Below, in pieces: positions 44,842 to 54,942 of a stretch of 64,000 nucleotides of DNA. Within the stretch, counting starts at the first letter, position 1. Each line of letters starts with the position of its first letter. The translations under genes and the position numbers were made by a program. The notes beneath the pieces are model-generated. The model made no database searches and was not told the DNA's origin. It was given only the letters and a program-made list of their open reading frames with translations. The DNA is from Berberis thunbergii (Eukaryota; Streptophyta; Magnoliopsida; Ranunculales; Berberidaceae), in assembly GCA_003290165.1 (NCBI GenBank), contig QNQO01006244.1, positions 62,001 to 126,000 of the forward strand, given 5' to 3'.

Positions 44842-46756
44842 TAAATTCTCACTGTCTTATTCAATGGTTGTTGCTGTTGTGGTACTATCTTTTAAAAATG
44901 TGGAGCTTGCAGAACCGTGCCCAACCTAGTAAAACAACATCATCATTTTGAAAACATAGACCCAGAGTGAGGAAAAGTAAAACAATTATTTCTGTAAGGA
45001 TTTGTCTTAAGCACATCTTCTAAGTTTCTTGTTAGTTGTTAGATAGTCTATATGTTTTCTCACAATTTACTTTTTCATCTCTAGATGTGTTAACCATTGG
45101 GGAAAATAGCTTCGTTGATAAGACTTAAAATCTGGGTAGTTTACTCGGTAACAACTGCTTGGGCGCATTTTAAAAAATGGGACTCGATCCATTTACTCGG
45201 TTTGCATTACTCGCCGAGTAATCGGGTTCAACTCGACATCGGCCAAATAATCGGGTTCAACTCAATTGAGTTTTTTTTTCACATTTCCCCTTAGGTTGTG
45301 TTATGTCGTATCTAATTATATTTGAAAATTTGAGATGCTTGTGGTACTTTCTAGCTAGCATTACTTTATTTTGACAATGATATGTTCATTTGTAAGAAAA
45401 GGATTTACGTCAGTTTATTGTTCTTAATTTTTACTTTTCGACAAAAAACCCCAACAGCAGAGACTGTTAAGAATAACCCTAGTTGTAGGACCTTTAAAAA
45501 CTGCATGGATCTAGAACTGTCATAAAAGTTGCAACATCAAATGAGTTCAGACAGATACAAAATTCTAACAAGCCCTAGAACTGCAACCCTTCAGAAGAAA
45601 TTTCATTGTCCATTGACTAGATATGATAAATCTGTCATCTCCAGCTTCTTAATATACTATAAAAACATTAGTTTGGAGAAATCGTGGCGCAACATAATTG
45701 CTGAGACATTTCTCAGTAGTTTTCCAACCATCTAAGGCAGAACATGTTAGTGAAAATAATAAAATTATAAATTGATACTTTTAGTATCAAGTAGGGGTGT
45801 GACCTTTGAGCCCCAATGAGTATTGTACTCATAGGTAGAATCAGAAACTTGAATGACAACCTTCAGAGATGTTAAGATATCCTTTGAATTCCAGCACACC
45901 ATCACACTAACAGCAAAAAAAAAAAAAAAAACCAAGCAACAGAGGGCATCAAGACAGAACACTCTGTCAAAACAGAGCTTGTTGTCCAATGTTAGTGAAA
46001 TCTGAAAATGATGCTAAATGCTTAGCTCAAATCCCCTCTCTCTGCTGTTTTTAAGCTATTAAAAGACATGCAACTAATTTTACTTTTATTCAAGTTAATG
46101 CTTTTTGTATGATATAATTAGATTTACAAATAAAACTTACTAGAGATTGAAATAGCTATAAAAACTCCAAACTGGCAACCAAAAAGAACTTGCAACTTGC
46201 ATCTTGCTAAAATCTGCAAAACCAAATTGCATCCATACTCACAATTCCAATGTTCAGCGTAGCAGCAGAACATAAAAATAGCTCCAAACACAAGCAATCC
46301 TGACCGCAACACAGTCCACAACAGCGCCCAGCAACAGCACAATCAGGCCACTGCAACGCAGCAACTCAGCATCCGCATTACTACACAAGCGCCCAGGAGC
46401 CTCCATCACGCCATTGCCTTACCAACATTCTAACCGCAACACAGTCTGCAACAGCCAGACCGCAGCAACCAGACCCCAGACCGCCCATTCCATCCGCTCC
46501 GCAACCTCTCCTTGCCCTGATAAACAGAGTATGCTTTGTTTTACAGTAGAGAAAAAGAATCATGCCAGCACACGGTTCCAGAACCTATTAATGCCCATTC
46601 ATGCTACGTCTACTCTTCCCCGTGTTGATTCCCTTCGCGACATGATTATTCTATGCATCTAAAACAAAACAAAATTATACAAAATCACTCTATAATTTAA
46701 AACAAAACAAACTTAAATGCTCATTCTACAATTTTCATTCATTTAACTATGATATT
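44842..46756. other. Interval of element D without recognised genes
   Basis: AT-rich sequence, a short repeat of ACTCGG/TACTCGCCGAG near 45,180-45,260, and a GC-richer patch (about 46,150-46,540) with GCAACAGC/CGCAGCA motifs on the plus strand. No family resemblance. Confidence 0.4.
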
Positions 46757-47560
46757 TTTGCATCATGGAGAAATGCAAGTCCTTTTGCTGCTCCAAATGC
46801 AATCTTCATTCTAATAGACCATGGCAGAGGAAGTAGTACTCCTGCAACGAATAAATAAATGATAAGATAATGCACACATAAAGCAATTATCTCAAATACG
46901 ACGCAGCTGGATTAAAAATTCTGACTTATAAGAAAAATCATATTGGGAGATTCATCTTTTGTTATGGACTTACTAATTATCAGCATTATTGAGATTTGAT
47001 ATCAAATAAAAGTCTTACTATAATTACCAAAAGCTCTACCAAGTAGAGGGGAATTACTCGAAAAAAGATTATTTTCCACGCTACCCCGAGCCATGTATTC
47101 GTAAATCAATACATGATGTTCGTCTTCGTAGCAGTATCCGACCAATTTCACGAGATTCGGATGAGAAAGTTGCCCAAGAAATATGACCTCAGCCCAAAAG
47201 TTCACTCTAGTTAGTGAAACTATTTGAATAAATTATTGATAAATAGAAGGAAATAAAATCATAAAAATGAAAGAAGATAGAAGTACCAGCCATTCTCTGT
47301 GGCCTTGATAACTATTATCCCCATCATGAACTTTAACAGCTACTTGAAGATATTGAATTCCCTCCTTTATATCCTTAGATACGAACCCTTTATAAACACT
47401 TCCAAATCCACCTCCACCCAATATATGATCTTGCCTAAAGTTCCCTGTGATTGTCTTTAATTCATCGTAACTAAAAAAAATCAATGGATTTGTAGCTGAT
47501 TCACGACGGAAGTCTTCAACTTCTTCGGGATTTGAGGGCAATCTACTATTCTCTTTCTTT
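46757..47560 (-). pseudogene. Receptor-like cytoplasmic kinase (RLCK-VII/PBL type) fragment, three exons
   Basis: Minus strand: about 47,560-47,288 (FFSYDELKTITGNFRQDHIL; GGGGFGSVYKGFVSKDIKEG; VAVKVHDGDNSYQGHREWL), about 47,190-47,050 ([40 protein letters not shown]) and 46,842-46,757 (LPLPWSIRMKIAFGAAKGLA FLHD). This is the N-lobe and hinge of a plant RLCK VII kinase, with the Gly-rich loop and the Lys of VAVKV. The catalytic loop (HRD), DFG and activation loop are absent, so it has no kinase activity. RLCK VII proteins relay immune and growth receptor signals at the plasma membrane. Confidence 0.92.
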
Positions 47561-47589
47561 TTCACTCTGTGATGAACATACATCTTTTG

Positions 47590-48900
47590 GTGATTCTGTC
47601 ATATACAATAGGATAGGCATTAGGATATGAATCGAATCTTAATATGTATTCTACCAAATCTATCTTTCAAACTTGTTTTGATTCAAGAATGGACAAGAAA
47701 TGAATACTTAACTAGGGGTGAACATATATCAGTCTCAACAACTGCATATCGAAATTATATACCTTCTTAGATGGAATCTTGTGCTAAACTACTAATGGAT
47801 TCTTGATGTCAATCTCACTAGTGTATGCTACAACTATTGAAATCTCAATTCTTAAAAGCACTTGAACGTGAACTGCTGAACCACACAATCATAAATAGAA
47901 CAAAAAACACTAATGAACTTAGCCAACCTTGAACACCAATAAAGATAAAAAAAAAAAACAGGGGAGTACTTAAATTGAGACAACAAGACTCCATAACTAT
48001 TTCTAACTTAGCTGAAAACATGTTAAATAAAAAACCCACTTTCAAAATCATATAACAAGCAAAACCCAATCATGGAAATCTGAAACAAGTTGCAAAATGG
48101 TGATATATACCTGACTTTGCAGTAGATGAAACCCTGTAAATGGATGATTTCCATTTACACCAACAATTTCCAGTATAGTTGTTTTAGCAAAAGGAACTTG
48201 AAAAGGGGTAGGAAGTGAAGCTGAACTAAGTGGCTCAAAGCAAACATACAGAAGTTCGAACCACCAAGGCATGAACATTTTGCGGTAGCAGCATCGCAGT
48301 TGATTGTCCTTGTGTAAAGTACTGGAAGCTCACCACTACATATAACTCATGACACCAAAACCAACAAAAAGATTCCCATCTAGTGCTGTGGAAATTATCC
48401 TATCGAAACCCTTAACTAATACTTACAGAAGAACAAAGGGAATTGAATGGACATCAACTATTCATGAAAAGAAAAATAAATAATTAGATATGGTACTACC
48501 TTGGCAACTTCTGTTCCTGATCCCATTGGAACAACAAAAGTCAGCCATGTACAGCGAAAACACGCACAGACTGCACACAAAATATATCCCATGTGCTTAT
48601 TGGGAACTGAACATATTTGGTGGGAAATTTTGATGGATGGTCTGTCCAAGTAAAAGACTTCTCCACGTAAGTCCAGAACTCTGCAAACATGTCAATACAA
48701 AAATATTGCTAATGAAAAACTACCGAGGTTCATGCAAGTAAAGCAAATTAACATATTAATTCAACCAACCACAAAATGCCTAAAAGAGATTTCAGACAGA
48801 ACTTAGCTGATTGAATGTGTACCACCACAACCACTCATAGAGAAATGCTACCTTCTTCATTTGTATACAAAGATTACAACTTCGGTTAAAATGACATTTA
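47590..48900. other. Interval between RLCK fragment and TNP1-like gene
   Basis: Mostly intron-like. A minus-strand frame at about 48,530-48,690 (EFWTYVEKSFTWTDHPSKFP; TKYVQFPISTWDIF) looks exon-like but is not recognised. Confidence 0.35.
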
Positions 48901-49379
48901 CAACAATACTTTAATTACCAATTACACATATAAAGGTGATATGAAAAGAAAACTACCTTCTTCTGGATGGGAGCTCTCAGTAGCATTGTTATTACTAGGA
49001 GCAGGTACTTCAGGTGCAGGAGTAGTGGTAAGGCCAACAGGAAATATTAAATGTCTACTGATCATACTTACAATTGAAGCATATGACTTCTTAACCAGCA
49101 TGTAAGAAAAATATAACAATAAAATAACAACGCAATGAACATAACCCTTTCATATATTTATAGGTAAAACAGTTACAAAGAATATATACCACATTCTTTT
49201 ATAACAACAAGACTGATCCAAAGAACATATACCACATTAAAATATATATACATCCAAGTATAGCACATCGGCAACCACTTTAAACCCGTGGACAAGGATC
49301 AAATAAGGAAACAACTATTATCACTGATGGCATACAAAACACATCCTAGTTATTATCATTTTAAAAAACTCACCGCTAA

Positions 49380-51000
49380 TGTGCCTCAGATCCACCAGAT
49401 CCATTGTTTTGATCAGCTAGTCTCCTCACTGCTTGCATCATCATGGCCATATCCTCCTTCATTTTATTCATTTCATCATTGGCCATTTTTTGGAGTCTGC
49501 CAACTCTTGTGTTGCTACTATCTTGTAGTCTGCCAACTCTTGTTTTGCTTCCGCAGCCTCTTTCCTTGCAATCTCAATCTCTCGCCTTGCTTCTTCTATA
49601 GCTTGAGATCCAAAGTGACTACTCGTACCGTTTTTAGATGTTGGCGTGATCCCATGTCCCCTACAACGTACACGTCCAGGTCTGTCTGGCTCGAATACTT
49701 GAGTAAAAATGTGGTCATCATCTAAGGAGTTTAATCCCTCTTCTCGTTGCACAATAAGATTTTGTATCTCTTCCTACATTTAGAGACACATTTAGTTAGT
49801 GAATATGAAATATAAATGGTAATGGATACCAACAATTTAAATTGAAAATAATACTGACCGCCTTTCTTTGAGTGGATACATCTGAATATGATCCATCTTT
49901 GCTTGTATAAGCAAGCTCAAACATCCTAATACGAGATGGATGAACTCATGTCCTTTTCATCTGACAACAGTAGAAAACGTACACAAATGAGTAAATATAT
50001 TTCTTGCTAAGTTGATATTCAAATCGAAAATTTCAAATATTTTGTACTTAACCTCTTCATCCTCAAGTATGGCAATGGATTTTCTGCCTGCATGATGAAA
50101 CATTTGTTGTGTGTCACGCCTTTCTTTATTTTTTTCACACAATTCCTAAATTTATTAAAAACGGATTCGAAAAACTATATTATCAAGAATTAAGGTATGG
50201 CTAGTACGTAGAAAATCAAGTGTGATATTAAGGTTTAGGTACATACCTTAACCTTTGGCGTTCCCCAATGTTCTTTTATCAACCATTTCCAATCTTCTTC
50301 TTTTACAAATGGTGGTCGATTTTGAAGTCATTCCTCATCTGTCTCATGTGTATCATAATAGTTCTTCTTCAAATCATATCGATAATCCCTCCATTTTTTC
50401 CCCATTTCCTTCATTAACAACTTCTTTACTTCTGCATCATCCCCTATGTCAAACTTCTCCTGAATAAAAGAGCACATTTGATCAAATCTAGCATATGTGA
50501 CTAATATATATATATATACACACATATTATAATGATAAGATATATACATACCAATAACGATTCAAGCATTTTGGCCTTTACATCTTTGTCAAGTTTTCTC
50601 CATGATGACACAACAATAGATGTAATTTGCATGTTTCGAACGACAATTCCTTGTTGAGACACACATAATGACTTGTGCTCTCCTATTACACGATGTCTGT
50701 TATCAAATTTCAGACTCAGTTTTGATCATTTTGGTAGAATTGCTACCTTCTGTCCCAATGCTCGTCCACGTGCTTTTCTATTCATGGTGCTACCTATGTA
50801 AAGGAAATTATTAATGTTAAAAATTGTAAATTTTAAGTACAATTCTATAAGAAAAATGGAGCTTTATATTGTTTAGAGTGAGTAAAAATACCAGAAGAAC
50901 TTGACTCAACATTATGGGACGACTCCTCTGACCTATCATTTGTCGGTGGTCTTGGCGCCATACTTGAAAAATGCACAAAAAGTGAGATAGTGCCATAACA
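49380..51000 (-). pseudogene. TNP1-like CACTA gene (transposase_24) of element D, broken
   Basis: Minus strand. The start is about 50,960 (MAPRPPTNDRSEESSHNVES). It continues near 50,790-50,570 (NRKARGRALGQKVAILPK, TGA, SKLSLKFDNRHR; NMQITSIVVSSWRKLDKDVK), 50,500-50,250 (FDIGDDAEVKKLLMKEMGKK; WRDYRYDLKKNYYDTHETDE; NRPPFVKEEDWKWLIKEHWG), and ends 49,752-49,470 (SLDDDHIFTQVFEPDRPGRV; EEARREIEIARKEAAEAKQE). This is the transposase_24 family: N-terminal DNA-binding-like part and a C-terminal coiled coil. Two stops (near 50,732 and at 50,328) and frame changes show it is inactive. No TNP2 gene is found in D, so the element is non-autonomous. Confidence 0.88.
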
Positions 51001-51049
51001 TTATAACATTTGATGACTATTCAATTACCATATTTCAAACATCAACTCT

Positions 51050-51640
51050 CTTATTTTCTTTTCCTTTTTTTTTTGGTGTTATTTTCTGAAAATGGAATTG
51101 TTTCCATTGGCAAATCAGCTCTATTCCATACAACATGATCCACATCATCACTTGGTGCACAAATACCATTTGTTAGCATCCCATACACAAAAACACTATT
51201 ACTTGTAAGACACATGTTTTTCAATATTGTTGTTAAAATAAAACAAGACTTACAACAACAACTACAGATAAATATCAATATAAAAGAACAAAGATTCCTT
51301 GCTTATAATTTTACATCCATAAGAACGAATAAGGGTGACTTGGTTATAAGTACAGAAGTTAGTATGAATATTTGAAGACCCATTTTTCCATGATTCTGTC
51401 CTCAAAGGCACAATGAGAGATTATAAATAGGTCATTTTTCCATGATTAATTAAATAAGTACAGAAGTTAGTACCAAAAACCAATCGAAATCGATTACAAA
51501 AGAAAGATTCATCAAAAACCAAAAACCCTATATTTAGAAATCATCAAATAGAGATTCGATTGTACCTTGAGTTTCTTCTCTTTGGTTGCTATTCGAATGT
51601 TCTTGAATGAGTACCACCACCACCACCACAGTGTTTGAGA
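51050..51640 (-). other. 5' upstream region of the TNP1-like gene
   Basis: AT-rich sequence with a short frame (VFVYGMLTNGICAPSDDVDH) that resembles no family I know. A GGTGGTGGT run near 51,611-51,630 and GGAAGGA tracts follow to 51,810. Confidence 0.35.
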
Positions 51641-51819
51641 GATTTCAACAGAGAGACAGAGAGCGAATCAAATGAGGGAAGACGGAATGAGCGAAGGACT
51701 GGAAGCGCTAAGCAGAGGGAAGGAGGAAGGGGGAAGGAGGAAGGAGGGAAGTCGTGAGCGCAGCGGGAAGGAGGGAATCGCGAGCGCAGCAGGAAGGAGT
51801 AAAGGAAGGAGGGAACTCG

Positions 51820-52370
51820 ACGATTTTTTATTATCGCTCTAATCCTGCGTTTTCAACATCTGATACGGCGTTTCCAAAACATATTTTGTTTTTATTAGCC
51901 GGATTAATTCGCGGGTTTTTTTCGCTCTTTTCCGGCGCTTCTACAATAAACGCCGGTCTTGTTAGCTCTTTACCGACGCTTTGTACATCTAAACGGGCGT
52001 TTTCGAAACCAAAATTTTATTTTCATAGCGGGATGGGTTAGCGGGTTTTTTTATCGTTACCGGTGCTTCTTAAATAACGCGTCGGTATTGGTTATCCTTA
52101 ACCGGCGCTGTTGTTTTGACGCGCCGATATTGGTTACCCTTAACAGGCGCTTTTGTTTTGAAGTGCCGGTAGTGTAAGCTTTTGACCGGCGCTTATTTAC
52201 GGCATTTCAAAAAACACAATTTTGTTTGCGATAGGATGGCGGGGATTTTATCTCGATCGACGCTTCATAACACAAACGCCGGTTAAGGGTAACCAATACC
52301 AGCGCTTGTAACATCTAAAGCGGCGTTGTAGAAAACATAATTTTATTTTCATCAGCAAAATGGGTTGAAG
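51820..52370 (-). repeat. CACTA D right subterminal repeats, inner part
   Basis: Array of GGCGCTT/AACGCCGG units, many in the form GCGGGTTTTTTT...ACCGGCGCTT. It is interrupted at 52,371 by the BRWD-bearing insertion and resumes after about 53,420. Confidence 0.85.
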
Positions 52371-53425
52371 TAGGGGTGGACACGAGATGGGATGGGACGA
52401 GATAAACCCATCCCTATCCCATCTCGTTCATACGAGATCGATACAGGACGGGATGGGACGAGATCGATAAGCCCATCCCGTTCATACGGGATCGATACGG
52501 GACGGAACGAGATCAGCATGCTCTGATTATATGCATTTCATTTTCTTTAATCAATCTCATAATTTGGTTGCTTGCACTCATCTGTGTTAGACTTCAAAGC
52601 ATTCCACACCTGCAAATTACTTGTTCTTGAAGAAGAAACTCATATGCATCCAACAGTGCATTTCAATCTTGAACAATTAAACATAATGTACACAACGCAA
52701 CGCAACGAATAACACTTAGTTTTACCCTTGCATAGGTATCTGAGCTACCAGTGACAAAAATCGTTCCACTAGCATTATATGCACAACACAATATTTGGTG
52801 GCTTGGTGGATCAGTACTAGTTGAGGGAACAGTGCTAGTTGAAAGCGTGGTGCTAGTTGAGGGACCATTGCTCTTCCCTGCAGTTAATTACAAGTTAAGA
52901 TTTTAGTTACCAAATTCCAAAAACCCTAGCCAACCAACCAACCAAAGCACACTATGTAAACTTGAAACAAACCAGTGATAACATCTGAAGGCTTTGGAAA
53001 TGTAAATGCAAGGACTGGCATAGGTATTCCTAATATCCCAGATACGACATGTTCCATCATCTGATGATCTAGTAAGAAGATAATAGAAAAAAAAAATCAT
53101 ATACAAGTTGAACTTCGAGAGAGTTTAATATTCATGTAGTAATTATGTAATAGGTAACTGCAAAAAATATGCTACCAAACCTGCATTGCAGGTATTTCTA
53201 AATGTTTAAATGGCATAAAGTTGAGGGACGTATTCTAGAAAATACTCATCAATACCAGAGTGAAAAATTAGTTTGGGACGGGACGAGATTGAAAATCTTC
53301 ATCTCATCCCATCCCATTCTAGATCGGGACGGGATGAAATTATTCAATCCCATTAAGACCTGAAAAAATTAGGACGTGACGGAATTGGGATCGGGACCGG
53401 GATCGCGGGATGGGTGTGGAGGTTT
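52371..53425 (-). mobile_element. Insertion with GGGACGGGATGGGACGAG terminal repeats, hAT-like, carrying BRWD exons
   Basis: Begins TAGGGGTGGACACGAGATGG, a start typical of plant hAT elements, in the middle of the element D subterminal array. Tandem units GGGACGGGATGGGACGAGAT and their complements fill 52,380-52,510 and 53,270-53,400. Array D resumes just after. A clean right terminus and 8-bp duplication are not seen, so the class is tentative. Its interior carries three exons of a WD40 gene. Confidence 0.55.
52566..53100 (-). pseudogene. BRWD/PHIP-type WD40 protein fragment, three exons
   Basis: Minus strand. Exon about 53,095-52,985 encodes SSDDGTCRIWDIRNTYASPC and, after a +1 frameshift, PKPSDVIT; exon about 52,885-52,737 encodes DPPSHQILCCAYNASGTIFV, TGSSDTYARV; exon about 52,607-52,566 encodes WNALKSNTDECKQPNYEI. 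The WD repeats SDDGTCRIWD and ILCCAFN..GT.FVTGSSDT.ARVW belong to bromodomain-and-WD-repeat (BRWD/PHIP) proteins, chromatin-binding factors. A tandem STST(V/T)(P/L)ST expansion precedes the second exon. The bromodomain is absent. It lies in the innermost insertion of the nest. Confidence 0.85.
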
Positions 53426-53857
53426 TTTTTATCTTGCCCGGTGCTTTCAAAACAAAGCGCCTGTATTGGTGTTAATTATTGGCGCTTTGACTAAAACGCC
53501 GGTATGGGTTGCTCTTTAACGGCGCTTTCTGAAAATGGCCAGTATTGTTCAATCTTTACCGCGCTTAATTACATCTAATAGCGTTTTCAAAAAAAAAAAA
53601 TTATTTTCCTTTTTTATCTTTGCCTGCGCTGAGGAAAAGAAACGCCGATATTGGTATCTCTATACTGGCGCTTTATACCAAAAACGCCGGTTTAGGTCGC
53701 TCCTTACCGGCGCTTCTTTATAAATACCAGCAGTGCTTTAGGCTCAGTTTATTACCGGCGCTTGGTATCATAAACGTCTATTTTGGTTCTGTTATACCGG
53801 CGCTTCGTCTGAAACGCCGCCTTGAAAGTGTTGTTTTAGACTTCGTTTTTTGTATTG
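53426..53857 (-). repeat. CACTA D right subterminal repeats, outer part, and terminus
   Basis: GGCGCTTT/AACGCCGG units to about 53,825, then a decayed terminus ending TTTTTTGTATTG followed by AGA. Confidence 0.8.
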
Positions 53858-54734
53858 AGATGGGCCACAGATACCATGCCTTTCTGGACTATCAGTTAGT
53901 TACTTTGACATCCTTGTAAAGTATTCCTCATATCCTTGATAAAAAAAATAAAAAAATTTCTTTAGAAATGGAACTAGAAACAATGAGCTCACAAGGGAGT
54001 CTCAGTTTTAGCATTATTCAGCACATATAACAACATTACTTGGATGCATTTTACAGGAGATCGACGATTCATGCCGTGGAAAGGATCTGTGATAGATTCA
54101 GTAGTTGGAGTCTTTCTGACTCAAGACGTCAGTGACTTTTTTGTCAAGGTAAGCTTCATGTTCCAAGTTTTAAGATCCAGTTATTGAAAGTGATAGCACA
54201 AGCCATTATTTCTTTCCCTATCTCATTAATGCATATTTTACAGCTCAGCATTCATGAACCTTGCTGCATTTTATCCGCTTCTGCCACCAAGCAATCATAG
54301 AACATGGTACGAAAATGGGACAAGCATGTACATTGAAGAACCAGAAATGGATAGATCAAATGCCGAAGACGCTTCTCACAACTCACCAAACTCATGGGAG
54401 ATTAACCACATGGAATGATGTTTGTTATTAGTTGTTGTAGAATTTAAAGCCTATTAGAAGTGTCGCGTTTCAAGAATTTTATTCTTTGTTTGCTTAGGAG
54501 TTGGTTTACAGAAATTTGGATTGGCATTCTTGTATAGACTTATTTTTTAGGTTGTATATATAACCAAATGGAAACAATGCTCTTTCTTAGTTATTGAGGA
54601 ATTAAAACCCATTTGAGAAGAGTCACAATTCAATAATCCCATTTTCTATTTGATTAGGTATTGGTTTTACTAAAATTTGGATGCTTATGCTTTTAGTCAT
54701 TTGATAGCAAAAACAAAAAAAAAAAAAATATTTG

Positions 54735-54942
54735 CCACGGCTTAAAACCGTGGCTAACTATTGCAACGGGTCGGAGCTGTGGCCATGAGTTGCCACGGCT
54801 TATAACTGTGGCTAGGACTTGCCACGGTTTGTAGCTATTACTGAGGATTTAGCGACGCCCCTACAACCCACAGTTCTAAGCCGTGCCAATGGGTTACCCC
54901 CACGGTTTAAAACCATTGCTAATGGCCATTTTTGGTGTAGTG
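54735..54942 (+). repeat. CACTA C 3' terminus with ACCGTGGC units
   Basis: GCCACGGCTTAAAACCGTGGC and variants, ending CCATTTTTGGTGTAGTG then TAA. Confidence 0.9.

Larger units (their letters stand above)
40868..53857 (-). mobile_element. CACTA element D, nested in C, TSD AGA
   Basis: 12,990 bp. Left terminus CACTACAACAAATTTG at 40,868; right terminus ...TTTTTTGTATTG at 53,857, whose complement CAATACAAAAAA matches 10 of 12 bases. Both sides have AGA (40865-40867, 53858-53860). Subterminal arrays of GGCGCTTT/AAAGCGCC units occupy about 40,895-41,270, 51,830-52,340 and 53,430-53,825. The TNP1-like gene and all captured gene fragments are on the minus strand. It lies in an intron of the DEMETER fragment of element C. 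Confidence 0.88.
40590..54418 (+). pseudogene. DEMETER/ROS1-type 5-methylcytosine DNA glycosylase fragment, split by element D
   Basis: Exon 1 (about 40,590-40,784) encodes VREFKLQMGYVTPSSEDFNP, EKVRHWAGERQVFMGRVERI, LQIMGCVQG. Exon 2 (54,057-54,148) encodes DRRFMPWKGSVIDSVVGVFL TQDVSDF, exon 3 (54,244-54,418) SSAFMNLAAFYPLL and a tail to TGA. This is the first part of the glycosylase domain of plant DEMETER/ROS1 enzymes, which excise 5-methylcytosine: the W.EER.VFRGR...F..RM..VQGDR.F.PWKGSVVDSVVGVFLTQNVSDHLSSSAFM region. The helix-hairpin-helix/catalytic Asp and Fe-S cluster parts are absent. A +1 frameshift lies near 54,140 at the DHL/SSS segment. The 13-kb element D sits in the intron between exons 1 and 2. 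The tail after FYP is not recognised. Confidence 0.88.
35655..54942 (+). mobile_element. CACTA element C, complete, TSD TAA, with captured genes
   Basis: 19,288 bp including a nested element. The left end is CACTACACCAAAAGG and the right end CCATTTTTGGTGTAGTG, flanked by the 3-bp duplication TAA (35652-35654 and 54943-54945). Both ends carry ACCGTGGC/GCCACGGT subterminal arrays. Without element D it would be about 6.3 kb and holds no transposase of its own: its cargo is three host-gene fragments in the same orientation. It is therefore non-autonomous and would depend on TNP proteins of related elements such as A. Confidence 0.93.

Noticed and set aside
35655..54942. Pack-MULE or Helitron explanation for the captured exons
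   Set aside because: The ends are CACTA with 3-bp duplications; no long Mutator TIR with a 9-bp TSD and no TC...CTRR hairpin end is seen.
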